DNA from: Cryptomeria japonica
Lineage: Eukaryota > Streptophyta > Pinopsida > Cupressales > Cupressaceae
Length of the DNA: 64,000 bases
Assembly: GCF_030272615.1 (NCBI RefSeq)
Contig: NC_081414.1
Span: 779,998,119-780,062,118 of the forward strand
Direction: 5' to 3'
Under the pieces are notes generated by a model that worked only from the letters and a program-made list of their open reading frames with translations, searched no databases and was not told the DNA's origin. Both the position numbers and the translations under genes were made by a program. Positions 24,461 to 36,881 of the stretch are shown in pieces; the stretch's first letter is position 1, and every line of letters starts with the position of its first letter.

Positions 24461-27400
24461 TGGTGCCCAAACCCTCTTAGCCTATAGAAAATAAATTGGA
24501 CTACATTAAAGACCCACAAGTTGGCCCATTCACCATGCATGACATTTAGAAAAAGGATGCATAGTTCAGAAAGATCTCCCATTTTACAAAAGGCCATTGA
24601 TTCTGCTCTTTCTAAAGTTAGAGTCTACCCTTCGGCCATTGCATGCCCAGAATTAGTCCTCTCCTATGTGCAACATTACCACCTAGATTCCCAAGAAATT
24701 CGAGGTGCAAATAAAATTTTGATAGCATAAATAGATACAAGTAACATCTCTCTTGCATTGCACATCCCCGAGAGGGATGGTCAAATTAATTTTTTTCCAG
24801 TCAAGATAGGAACATGTCAATAGCCAACTACATTAGTGCCTAGACAAAATTGCACAAAGCTGGTTGAAATTTCCTCGACCTTGTAAATCTAGGTTATCTT
24901 CTCGGATAAAAACAAAACTCTTTATGGATGATATTACCAATATCATTTTTCTCCTATGTCGTGTGGTTGGTAGGACAAAAATGGAATTCTTTGAGGAGTG
25001 GATGTGTTGATTTGTTCTCACAATCTGTGATGATAAAAATTTGATTAACTAGGTGAGGTTAATATGTGACTCCCTTCATGAATAGCTCGTCAAGTTTAAT
25101 GATAGGAAATATTTTCATTTATTCTTTGTTCTCCTGTATGCGATAGATACCAGTAGAAATTCTTGGCTAGGTTTGAGGCAAGTTGGCAATCTTTCAAATG
25201 GTGTACCTCTTTACAATTGTTTCTCCCAGTTACATAAAGGAGAAGGTATGAGGAATTTCTCCTACGTCCAAGACATTATCCTGATGACAGTCATTAAAAA
25301 TTTTGAGGGAAACTTGGAGAAAGGGATATTATAGAAAGTCATAGCTTTAATTTAGACTTACGATATTTTCTATATTCATTTCTAGACTTTCTCTTACTTG
25401 AGGGTCAAAGGTTATGAAAAGGTTCCGCTAAAAATACCAAGGTATGCCACTTATTACTTTGTGTTTTATGAATTGTTTCACTAGATGGCCTTTGTAAATA
25501 TCAAATATGTCCAAATGAGGATAAAGGGATGTTCTTTTCCCTTGAGATTGTCTTATTTTTCTTGTAAAAGTAATGAATTTGACAAGTTTTCTGATAAGCT
25601 CTAGCCAAGCTCAGACTTCCTTCTTTATCCATAAGGACCCATTTCGATAGCAAGGGTATGTTAAAAAGAATTTTTATGGAGTATCCCACTATCTCTACAT
25701 GCCCAAGTTGGAGGACTTTTGGGAAGATTGCATTGATGAGATTGAAGTTTTTCAAGAGAGGCTTTATGCGGCTAACCCTTAGCCAAATGTTTAATTTCAA
25801 TGTTATTTATGCTATTCTAGAAAATATTGTGGATGACGATTCAAACCTAGTAGAGAGTTCATACCAGAATGCCATATTACCTCCTTTTCAGTGGCATGAA
25901 AAAGAAGAAGAAATGAGTGTTAAAGACAAAACATCACAAGTTCTAGACAAGTCACAAGCTGGGTTGGAGTATCAAGTTAGAAGTAATTCTGGTTCTTCAT
26001 CACAACAAGGAACACCCAAGGATACCAACATAGTTACTCAAACTTCTCAGAATGTGAAGGGAAAATCAACACTAGAAACTAATATATCTTAGACAGATTT
26101 GTCATCTAGTGGAGACAATGACCCACTTGAAAAAAATTAGAAATTGAAATCTTCCTATCTATGAAGCAAGTGCCATAACACCACCTAAAAAGAAGAGGAT
26201 GGCTCTGCAAATTAGTTCCAATGAGGAAGAAACCTAGTTTCTTCCCCAACTTGGAGAGCAAAGCTCAATAGTTTCTTCGATTGATGATGTATATCCCTAC
26301 ACTCCTCCTTCTAACGTCCCCATGTTGACACCTATTGCTACCATCAATATTTTGTCTATTAAAAGACCAATAAACACTTCATCTACTCCATGGCTTAAAA
26401 AGGCAATTGAGAATTAAAGGAAATGGTATTCACCAACCAGTGAAATTAGAATTGATATAGTGACATGCTTGGTAGGAGAGATGCCAAAACCTAAAAAAGC
26501 AAACGGGGTGGCTAGGATGATTGTGGACCCATAAACAAAGTATCATGTCTTGGAAATTTTTGACCCTAATATAGATAAGACTGAAGATGAAAACATTGAA
26601 GGGGAATTTAATATAAGTAGAATTGACATGGGGCCTGCGACAATAGATGGAGATATTTATCATGCTAAGATTTTTGATGTTGTTCTATCCAGGAGAACTA
26701 AGGCTGGAGAAAGGAAGAATCAAGAGATTTCTCAATATGTAGATACTCTTACTTCATTCATTCAATTTTCTTGGTTAGCTGAGAACCTCTCCACCAACTC
26801 ATCCTCCTAGATATCCATCACTGAGCTCATCAATTCTAATAAGCTAGAGATAGCAAAGAAAACACAAGCTATAACTAGAGTAGTTGATGGCTGGTCTAGT
26901 CAGATAATTTTGAAACATCTGGAATTCATTGTGAAGAACTTATTAGGCACTCAGAGGGGGGGCTGAATTAGTGATAGTAAAAACAATACAAATCTGAATA
27001 TCAATTTCACTAACTTTAAACTCAATAGACATACAAGAAATAATAACAAGTATGCAATCAACACATAAAGTATAAACCACATCACAAAATATTTTATACA
27101 TGGAAAAACCAAATGGGAAAAACTACGGTGGGAGTTACTACCCATAAGATCCACTAATTGCAGTATAGAGATCTTACCACTTAAGGTCTACAACACCCGA
27201 TTAGGGGCACACCCTGTTAGGAGTATCTAAGCCCAGTTAAGAGCATTACAAAAAGTTCTGTGAGGACCAGCCCTATTAGGAGCTACCCAAGTAACTGGGA
27301 TTTGAAAATACAAGCTAATGTGTCACCTGGTTAGAGGATTTAATGATGAAAATTGTTAGGATCTGACTGCACCATGTTAGGAGTGACCTTGTAAGAGGAT

Positions 27401-28721
27401 TTTCTTGCTGCAATTGTTAGGAAGACAACAAGTGCCAATGATCTCAGTATAGCACCTTCTGTGTCTAATAAGATCTACTTCAGAACATTAGAACATCACA
27501 GAACCTTCATCTCTAAACTCCTCCAATCTTCGCACTATATGAAAAACATAATTCTATCATCATATATCACATTATCAAGCTCATGTATATATCCTTTCAT
27601 ACCTCATCATAGAATTAAAATTATCATAAGGCCAAGTAGAACCTTATTACAATTTCCTAGGTTCAATGCATCTAGACAATCTTGCATTGTACACTTTAGT
27701 TATGTCGGCCACTGACATAATAAATCCAATTCTGTGTTGTGTTACCAATTTGAGTAATTTTTCTAGTCCACTCACACTTTAGTCATCAACGTTGTTGTAA
27801 CACCGCATCCCTTCATCAGTCATTTTTTCTATTTGAAGTCCTAATTATCGGTTCAGTCTAGTTGGTTGAACTATAGGACTTAGATGACTTAAAGAAGCAT
27901 AGTTGCCATCAATGACAACATACAAAATAGTCATCATACATAAATCTAATCTCTATGCACAACAGACATATATTGGTTGTCCAAATGATCAAATGCCAAC
28001 ACATTGAGCACAATTTGAGGAATTATGACACCCTTAATCTGATGATAAGTATCCTGTCAAATCTAGCTAGTAAGAGTAAAGAAAGAGACAAGTAGATTGG
28101 TTGCTTCATTATTGGAGATGTAGGATGTTACTAAATTACCCCAAAACATTTTAATTATGGAGCATATCATTGAAAATCATGATGTTAGAATGGAAACACC
28201 ATGTTACAAATAAGCTCCAGTTGCACCTCACTACTTTAGTACTTCAGAATATAAACCTTTGACGAGACATGAAAAGATCCTTTGATAAAATTGGTATCAA
28301 TGTACTTAGTGATGATGAGAAGGAATTATTAAAATGAGAAATCGTGAGAAGATATTTTCACCAAAAAGTAGAAGAGAGCCTCTCTGTAGGTAACGCGAGA
28401 TCTAAGCCTTTAGAATGCCTGAAGGATGTGATAATAGTATTAAAAAATTTCAATGAATAATTCCAAGATGTTCCTGGTAAGATCGCTGGAGCAAGTTAAA
28501 ATATTGCCAAGCGAAGAGTCAAGGTTGAAGCCATGGCTGAACCTATGACATAAAACATATCGCCGATCCTTTCCAATTTTAGGGCCTACAAGAAAAGCCT
28601 GAATCAATAGGTGGCATGACAACAATAGAGCAATGTAATAGACACAAGGGTGGAAACTCAAGAAGTAGTAGATGATGATGCGGAGATGGAAGATGAAGAA
28701 ATGAATGGGGGCACAACTATT
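24461..28721 (+). pseudogene. Long decayed reading frame of unknown protein, split by an LTR
   Basis: Plus-strand pieces in changing frames follow one another in order: KLDYIKDPQVGPF (about 24490); an open stretch at 24521-24730 (SALSKVRVYPSAIACPELVL); LLYAIDTSRNSWLGLRQVGN near 25140; an open stretch at 25658-26092 ending in a Ser/Thr/Gln-rich linker; then 26550-26810 and VVDGWSSQIILKHLEFIVKN to about 26940. After the LTR-like insertion the coding resumes near 28017 and runs to an acidic tail (VVDDDAEMEDEEMNGGTTI) ending at TGA about 28721. Most stops are TAG/TAA where Gln would fit. It may be a gag-like ORF of an undescribed element or a host gene family. I could not identify it. Confidence 0.4.
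26945..27918 (-). repeat. Probable solo Copia LTR (minus orientation)
   Basis: On the plus strand it starts TATTAGGCACTCAGAGGGGGGG, resembling the TGTTAGG...GAGGGGGGGTGAAT start of the LTRs of A and B. It ends near CATCAATGACAACA, the mirror of a TGTTGTCATTGATG start. Coding sequence of the surrounding unknown frame is found on both sides. No clean target-site duplication was seen, so the edges are approximate. Confidence 0.5.
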
Positions 28722-29335
28722 TGATTATCTACTTTCTGGTTAATAGTTTTATTTTGATTGGGCTCTCAAATTATTGGTGCTAGTGAACCGTTTATTTGGT
28801 GACTATGTTTAAGACTTTCTTGAAATGGTTGTCTGCAAGAAGCTATTATTTAGATTAATTAAGTTGAACTATTTAATGATGGTATGAACCATAGTTAAGG
28901 GTTCTGATGGAGTTCTGAAGGCGTGACTTGTAGTTAACAGTGATTTTTCAGATTTTGTGAAAAACGTAATGGAATTTTGTTTGGAAGAGGTTGCATTGTT
29001 TCAATTGGAATTATAATTTATGTTTGATGTTATCATCAATGATTATATCTGAATGGTTCATTGAATTTTTTTAAATTAGTTCTTTATCCATACTTTTTAT
29101 TGTATGGGAGAATTATTTTTATGCATTATTGTGAATCTGTATCGGATATTACGCATATTACTGTTACTATTTTTTTTATATGGTGACCATTCACTAGTTG
29201 AAATCTATGTATCAGTACTAGTGAATGATTCTAATTTGAAGTTATGGTGATTCATCTTTATACTTTTTTATAGAGGTCATAAGTGATTAGTTTTGTCCTA
29301 TCTTTTCTTTATTTTGTAGAGCTCGTCTTTCCTAC
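28722..29335. other. Intergenic, nothing recognised
   Basis: A+T-rich filler between two decayed frames. There is a possible imperfect inverted repeat around TCACTAGTTGAAA / TAGTGAATGATT (29191-29229). Confidence 0.3.
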
Positions 29336-29339
29336 TTTT

Positions 29340-31140
29340 TGGTTAAAATGACACCCCATAAAACCACAAAATTTACATCATAAGAGGGAGCTATACCTTT
29401 AAGATTTAGAGGATAGTTTCAAAAAAAAACACAACTTCTCCAACTATTGTTAATAGTTTGTTCCCTAGTCCGGGGCTAGGAGTCATATTGTCATTTATAA
29501 AAGGGAGCCAAATTTGCTAACCAACAAGATGGAGTTGTCATCAAGAGGGAAGGATAATTTGAATTTAGTGGAGGGGAAAATTTTTGGTGGTTGCAGAAAC
29601 AATGTAGATACTATATTTTTCATGGGATCAGGGAGGGAAGGAGGGGAGGAAGCTTTGATCTAGTTGATTGTGGGGTTCTAGGTAGACAACACACTCAATG
29701 GCAGACTAGCGCTTGGGACATGTGTCTCTAATTTTGGTTGTTCAGAATCTTTTATTAGTGTATGCAATATTATTTGTAAGAATGAGAATGTGTTTCCATT
29801 TCCACCCTAGGGGCATATTTTCTACATAATTACTATGAGGGCCCCTCTATTTATTTTTTTGGGTGATATTAAGGGTAAGAATAAGAATATGCTAGTTGAA
29901 CATAACTCTAAGTGGTCAAAACTATTTGGGTCATACTTGGAAGGAAAGAATTCATTTTCCCCTGTGAGTCATTCTTCTGACCCTATCTCTGGGACTTTTT
30001 CTATTTTGGTTTTTTATTGTATTATTGGCAAGGGTATCTCTACTATGGAATAATCATATCGGATGAAGTTTATCTCACTTTGCTACTCTAAGTTGTCAAA
30101 ACTATTTGGGTCATACTTGAAAGGAAAGAATTCATTTTCCCCTGCGAGTCATTCTTCTGACCCTATCTCTAGGACTTTTTCTATTTTGGTTTTTTATTGT
30201 ATTATTGGCAAGGGTATCTCTTCTATTAAATATTCTTTGATTGTATTATTTACTAGTCACCATCTAAATATTGAATCAATCCATGGTATAGTGGCTGATA
30301 AATAGAATAAGAAAGGCCACATTAAGGTTGTTTCCATGGATAAAGGGTTATTTTTTTCCTTCTCCTGTGAGGAATACTTATTGCTAATTTGGGGGATTGT
30401 GGATGCTTCGTTGTTCTTCTTTGGCTCTTAAGATATAAGAACTTGGGTTCAACCCTTGTCGTGACTAGTCTTGTAATGAATCCCCAAGTTGAGTGAGGTT
30501 GTCAAGTTTTCCCGTAGAATATTGGCATGAAAATATCTTTAAGGGGATTGTGGTTTGTTTTGGCAATCTTCTATTTTTCCATTCCATGATGTCTTCTAGG
30601 TGGTATTTGGTTTATGCTTAGCTTTGTGTGAGTGTAGATGAATCCATTGACCTTCCTTTTGAGATTTCTATCAACTCTAAGCTTGGTGAATAGATTTAGG
30701 ATAATGAGTTTGAATCTATTCAATTTTATGACTTCAACTATAAAAAGTATAGTCACTTCAATTTGCTAACTTTAGTGGGCTAAGAAATGTTCTTTTAAAC
30801 CCTTGAAGTACTCTCAAAAATTTTGGAAGGAAAGGGGCCATATTAATCCCAATAACCTACTGGGAGAAGCTTCAAAAGGAGATGGTTATAAATCCAAGAA
30901 GGATAGACCCAAGCAAGAAGGTTATAATATTGAGAACATGAAGATTTCCTTGATGGTTCTTTCTAGTTCTCTTTCTAACGAATCTTTTAATAGGTGTAAA
31001 GATAATGATGGATTTGTTTGTGTTTGTTTGTAAATGCTTGTTGACTCTAAAGTTGTTATGTAGAATGGTTTTTTGGGTATGTCATTTGAGCCTATTTGTG
31101 TTTCAGTTGAGCCCCCCAATATGAAGCATGTGGCTAGTGG
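29340..31140 (+). pseudogene. Possible LINE ORF1 (DUF4283-like) remnant
   Basis: Plus-strand fragments include SKLFGSYLEGKNSFSPVSHS (twice, see the tandem duplication). Later pieces are VVSMDKGLFFSFSCEEYLLL (about 30330-30380), WQSSIFPFHDVF (about 30560) and FESIQFYDFNYKKYSHFNLL (about 30710-30770). The order 'small hydrophobic strand, FSCEE, PFH' recalls the nucleic-acid-binding ORF1 protein of plant LINEs, but no zinc knuckle survives and the frame changes often. The family call is tentative. Confidence 0.3.
29907..30228 (+). repeat. 180-bp in-frame tandem duplication
   Basis: 29907-30048 and 30087-30228 share about 140 bp (CTCTAAGT(G/T)GTCAAAAC to GGGTATCTCT) at a period of exactly 180 bp, or 60 codons. 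Both copies are open in the same frame with only a few differences (for example EGKNSFSPV versus KGKNSFSPA). Confidence 0.8.
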
Positions 31141-31287
31141 ATTGAAATTGAAACATAGAAATTAAACCTAAATCTCTTTAAATAAATTCACATTTCACAA
31201 ATTCGAACCTTAATCTTAAGTGTGCTCCTCCATCCTTATTTAGTCTTAACCTTACCAATATTTTAACTTCCAAAGTATATTTCACAT

Positions 31288-31292
31288 ATATT
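31288..31292. repeat. Target-site duplication of element B (left)
   Basis: ATATT directly before the left LTR. The same five bases follow the right LTR at 38002-38006. Confidence 0.8.
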
Positions 31293-32410
31293 TGTTAGGA
31301 ACCAAGAAGGACAAATGAGAGGGGGGGTGAATCAGTTGTCAATAAATTGCAACCCAAAATAAATTATTCCAACTTAAAACTCAGTGCTGGTACAACAAAT
31401 TAACAATTATATTAATACTGATCGAACTAAATGTATGACACAGAAAGGAAAATAACATCCACAACACATGACATAGATATTTTGACATGGAAACCCTGTA
31501 AGGGGAAAAACCACGGTGGGAAACCTTACGCACAATCAGATGATACTACTACAGATAGTAAGTGGATATAATAATGGGGTCTGCACATGTCGAAAGGCCA
31601 ACCGCCTAGAGCTCACTGCTCAATAGCAAAACAGGAGTCACACTGACTACACGGTTGGATGGTAAAATCCAACAATCAATCTACTGCTTCAATATAGCGT
31701 CTTCAATGTCAGATTCAGTATCGGTTTAAGATCTGATCATGAGAACCAAACACCTTCATAACCTTTAACAACCTTCCTTCAACCTTTAGATGATATCTAC
31801 ATGATTTGCAGAAAGATCTGCTTATTTTCACTCTTCACAATGATCTCAACATGTATGCATACCTCTTGCAAATAAGATCTTACAATTATTTATACAAAAC
31901 CTAATACCTCATCGTTAGGTCACCTCCTGAAATATATTACAATTAAATCAATTAGAAAATAAGTCTTGGTGCAATATAATATGTCAGCCTCAATACATTT
32001 ACACATTATCCAATCAATAAATCATTTCCAAATCACGTCGTGCAGATCTGGAATATGATATCAAATGTTGGTTCATAACCTGGACCTATATACCATTTAA
32101 GGCAAATATGTGAACCCGATCAGTCCAATATACAAAACACCAAATGCAAACATCCAATCCATATCTTTGACATAGTCAAATGATCTCCAGATGATAAAAA
32201 GTCATCATCAACTTCCTGAGCTGCCAGTGAAACATATATCGGTAATTGTGCATAAGCCAATCTCCATACCGGGACCACAATGTGTTGGTTCAACAACAAA
32301 CAATTATAACGAGAGTGCCAAATCAACAATGTAGACCTCCAAAAAGATAAGTATAGACATCAATGATAAAACCAATACAACACATGATGAAGTCATCCAT
32401 AATATCAACA
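31293..32410 (-). repeat. 3' LTR of element B
   Basis: TGTTAGGAACC to AATATCAACA on the plus strand, 1,118 bp. It aligns end to end with 36882-38001 with scattered substitutions (not counted). It contains GAGAGGGGGGGTGAATCA near its left edge. Confidence 0.9.
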
Positions 32411-32424
32411 ATCTCCCTGTTTGG
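32411..32424 (-). other. Polypurine tract of element B
   Basis: ATCTCCCTGTTTGG on the plus strand, read as CCAAACAGGGAGAT on the element strand, lies immediately inside the 3' LTR. Confidence 0.5.
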
Positions 32425-32732
32425 CATTGATGGCAACACTAGATGGAAAAACATCTATGTGCCAAAAATAGAATGCCAACAATCTCCCATAAATAGATCA
32501 ACACAAAGTTTTGTACCAAAAACAGAAACAATATAGCCAAAACAAAAATACATCTTCAATGTACAAAATTCTTCCATAGACATCTCTCCCCCTTTGACAT
32601 CAAATGCCAAAGCAGTTAAAAATCAAAACATAATATACAACTAACTACTCTCCTTGAGTAGTAGCTCTTCTTCATCAAGTCAAAAAAGATTTTTCTATTA
32701 GTCCCTGTCGGTTTGATGCTAATCTGCATCAT

Positions 32733-35700
32733 TTAAGTCTCTGCCGGTGGGGTGATTACCCCAAGATTCTCTCTAAGATATTCAAATGTTTCCTTAGGCA
32801 AAGACTTTGTAAAAATATCTGCAATTTTCTCTTTAGTGTTCACTTTAACCAATCTCACTTCATTTGCTTCAACATTTTCTTTCAGAAAATTATAGTTAAT
32901 AGAAACATGTTTTTTTTTAGTGAAATACCAGATTCTTTGATATATATATTGCTGCTGAGTTATCATAGTAAATAACTACCAGTTCTTTGCATTTTACCTT
33001 GATATCCTTCAACATTTGCTTGATCCATAATACCTAAGTGCAATTAGTTGCTGCTGTAACATATTCTGCTTCTGGTGTAGATAATGATGTACAAGTCTGC
33101 TTCTTGCTGATCCATGAAATTAATCTTTTTCCAAGAAAGAATGCGCCTCTAGTGGTACTCTTTTTGTCATCCACATCTCCTGCCCAATTTGCATCTGTAT
33201 ATGCATATAAATCAAAATTGTCATCCTTAGGATACCATAGACCAAGATTTGATGTGCCTTGCAGGTACCAAAAAATCCATTTTACTGCAGTTTCATGATT
33301 TTCTTTAGGATTGCTTTGAAATCTTGAAATAATACACACTGCATTCATTATATCAGGTCTGGTTTGTGTCAAATATATTAACCCTCCAAACATAGATTGG
33401 TACCTTATCGGATTTATAGGAGCTGAATAATCCTTTGATGTCAATTTATCAGTTTTAGTCATAGGAGTGCTTACCAGTTTGGAGTTTTCCATTCCAAATT
33501 TCTTCAAAATTTCCTTCAAGTATTTTGTTTGACAAAATATACCTTTATCTATTTGAGAAATATGCAAACCTAGAAATTTTTTTATCTCTCCAATCATAGA
33601 CATTTCAAATTCTTCCTACATCTTATTAGCAAAATCTTTGCATATCTCTTCTTCACCTCCAAAAATGACATCATTCACAAATACTTCAATAACCAAAATG
33701 TCATCATTGGTAATTTTGTAATACAAATTACTGCCAGCATTACCTTTTGTGTATCCAAGCTTTAGAAGATATTTATCTAGTCTAGCATTCCAAGCTCTAG
33801 GAGCTTGCTTCAATCCATATAAAGCTTTTCTTAATATGCAAACCATATCCTTATCATCTGTTAATGAAAATCCATTAGGTTGCTCAATGTAAACTTCTTC
33901 TTTAAGTTCTCTATTAAAAAATGCACATTTTACATGCATCTAATAAACCTTATAGTTCTTGTTAGCTGCAAATGCAAGAAATAGTCTTACCGCTTCAATT
34001 CTGGCTACCGATGCAAAGGTTTCATTATAATCAATTCCTTCTTTCTGAGAATAAACTTTACAAACTAATCTTCCTTTGTTTCTGATTACTTCAGCATCTT
34101 CATTAATTTTATTTCTAAATAGCCATTTAGTTCCAATTAAATTTTTGTCTTTAGCTCGGGGAACTAATGTTCAAATATTATTCTTTTCAATCTGTTCTAA
34201 ATCATCTTCTATTTCTTTTATCCAATGTTTATCTTCACATGCTTCAATAACTGATGTTGGTTTAGCTTGAGAAATTAAACATACCTCTTCATTTGCCAAT
34301 CTTCCTCTAATCATAAACCTTGATTTTTATTTCCAATTATCTTATTTTCTGCATGATTCAATCTTACATATGTAGGTTTATTCTGATTTCCATTCACAGG
34401 TTGTTGTTCTTCAGTCACAGTTGAGTTCTTTGATGATGTTGGTGTGACTGGTTCTTCATTTTGTTTTGCTGCAATCCATGTCGGTTCATTTATAATCATT
34501 TCTACTATTAGTTTAGAACCTATAGATCTTGATTCTCCTCTAAAATGTTCGTTTATCTTCACATTAGTGCTTTCAATGATTTTCTGCAATCTTTTATTAT
34601 AACATCTATATGTTTTGCTTCTAGTTGAATAACCAAGAAATATTTGTTTGCCACTTCTACGATCAAATTTTCCAATAGACTCATCTCTCCTAGTATGGCA
34701 TTTTCTTCCAAATATTCTGAAATATTTAAGAGTAGGAATATGACTGAAGCATAGTTCATAAGGGGCCTTACCAGTTTCACCTTTGATGTGAACTCTATTG
34801 AAAGTATAGACCGTTGTATTTACTGCTTCTCTCCAGTACATATCAGGTAGATTTTCTTCAATCATCATGGTTCTTGCTGCATCCAGTATAGTTTTGTTCT
34901 TTCTTTCCACAACTCCATTCTTTTGGTGTGTCTAGGGTGCTGATAGTTGTCTTTTGATTCCATTCTCTTCACAGTATGCATTGAATTCCCTAGATGTAAA
35001 TTATCCTCCTTGATCAGATCTCAAACATTCGATTTTCTTGTCGATTCCATTCTTTACCATTGCCTTGTATATCTTGAATCTCCAAAAAGCTTCTAATTTC
35101 TCCCTGAGAAAAGTACCCCAACAAATTCTATAATAATCATCAATTATTAGCATAAAGGATCTATCACCCTAAGGACTCCTTGTCCTTATTGGACCACATA
35201 AATCAGTGTGAATTAAATTAAGAATACTATTTGATTTCTCAGAAATGCTCTTAAATGTTGTTCTAACTTGCTTTCCCATTTGACATTCCTTACATACCGG
35301 ATTATGAGGTTTCACAATCTTAGCTAAATCCCTTACTGCCTTGGTTGAACTGATCTTTACAATGCAATCAAAATTAACATGATAGAGTCTTTTATGCCAT
35401 AACTAACTTTCATCAATCTGAGCAATCAAACATGTCTTATCACTGGTATTCAAATGAAAGATATTACCTTTAGTCTGATTACCAATTGCAATCTCCAATC
35501 TAGTTCAGTGTATGATTTTACATTTTCCATTTTTGAATTGTAATTGAAATCCTTTTTCCACTAACTAACCAACACTCAAAATATTATTCTTTAAACCTTG
35601 AACATAATAAACATTGTCAGTATTTTGCTTACCATCCAAAGATATAGTGCCTCTTCCTTTGTTTTTATCACCAATCATATGATGCGAGCATCCACTGTCA

Positions 35701-36824
35701 ATGATCCATTCATCCTTTTCTTCAATTTTTGTTGCTAATGCCTGCTCTACTCATTTGACAATAGGTGTTGGTTGCTCTTCCTTTATTGCAACAAATGCCC
35801 ATCCACTATCTACTGGATCTTCATCAAAATCATCTGTCACACCTTCATCTACATAGTAACATGACTTATCTCTATTTTTCTTATATATATATCTCTGATA
35901 TTCAGGGTTAGGCTTATATGTTCTCTTTGTCTCCTCTCCTAGTCTTGAATGCCTATCAGGACACCTAGACACCATATGACCAACTTTATTTCAATTAAAA
36001 CATTTAAAAGGTGCTTTACCTTCATACTTTCTTCCTGTTGGACCTTTAGGCATCTTCCTTGCAATTAGTGCTTCAAGTTCTTCAAGTTCTTCATTTTCTC
36101 TTCTGATATCTTTAATTTATTTTGCATAAAGTTCTTTCCAATCAGATTTTTCAGATGACGAAGATGATGATGCTAATGCTTTAAAGGCTATATCAATCTT
36201 GACTGTAGCAACAAGGCCAAACTCTTCAAGATCAAATGCTGAAAGTTTTCCAATCAAAGTATCTCTAGATATTGATGTATTAGACATTTTTCTCAACTCA
36301 TTAATAGCTATCACTTTCATTTGGTAAGCCAGTACCAAAGCTCTTAAAACTTTAGAAACAATTTCATCTACACTTAAAGATCCTCCACAAAATTGTATTC
36401 CTAAAACAATTTCATTAACTCTATTCATAAATGTAGAAATTCTTTCATCCTCTTCCATTTTTAGATTTTTATACCTAACCCGGTAACATTCCATTTTTGC
36501 AATTTTGACAGTGGAATATCCTTCATTAAATGTTTCTAGTTTATCCCAAATAGCTTTTTTTGTAGATCTGTCTGATAATCCCATGATTTGCTGATTTGAT
36601 AATTCACTTAGAAGTGCTTCTCTTGCTTTGCAATCATTCTCCAAGTCTTTAGCCAAGATTGGTGGATTAGGGTTATTCTGATTAGGAGTAACATAGCCAT
36701 TCTTTATAACATCCCATATATCTCTTCCAATGCAATTCAGATGTGCCTCCATTCTGATCTTCCATATACCATAGATAGTTCCACCAAGTTTGGGACTGTC
36801 CTTCCTGAAGATATTTGCTGCCAT
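32733..36824 (-). pseudogene. Copia gag-pol of element B, broken
   Basis: Read on the minus strand. Gag starts at ATG 36824 (FRKDSPKLGGTIYGIWKIRM) and is open for 235 codons, then continues to a zinc knuckle with one Cys replaced by a stop. A protease DSG (DSGCSHHM, about 35690) follows, then GAG-pre-integrase and integrase (CKECQMGKQ near 35290; ERKNKTILDAARTM at 34900; IFGRKC; FLGYSTRSK), and RT (EVYIEQPNGF, LYGLKQAPRAWNARLDKYLL at about 33800). The RT active-site segment reads FVNDVIF instead of YVDD. RNase H follows (YTDANWAGDVDDKKSTTRGA, STPEAEYVTAA, ADIFTKSLP at about 32800). At least eight in-frame stops occur; some fit CAG to TAG. Confidence 0.85.
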
Positions 36825-36867
36825 AGGATCTCCAAAATCTATTAGGCTTACAATAAAAGAGGACTAG

Positions 36868-36881
36868 GCTTTGATACCAAT
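36868..36881 (-). other. Primer binding site of element B
   Basis: On the minus strand TTGGTATCAAAGCC directly follows the 5' LTR end (...CCTAACA). It is the Copia initiator-Met tRNA site with one mismatch and is the same as in element F. Confidence 0.7.

Noticed and set aside
26945-27918. Repeated 'GTTAGGAG' phrases as a tandem or CRISPR-like array
   Set aside because: Spacing is irregular and the units are short and diverged; they are part of an LTR body.
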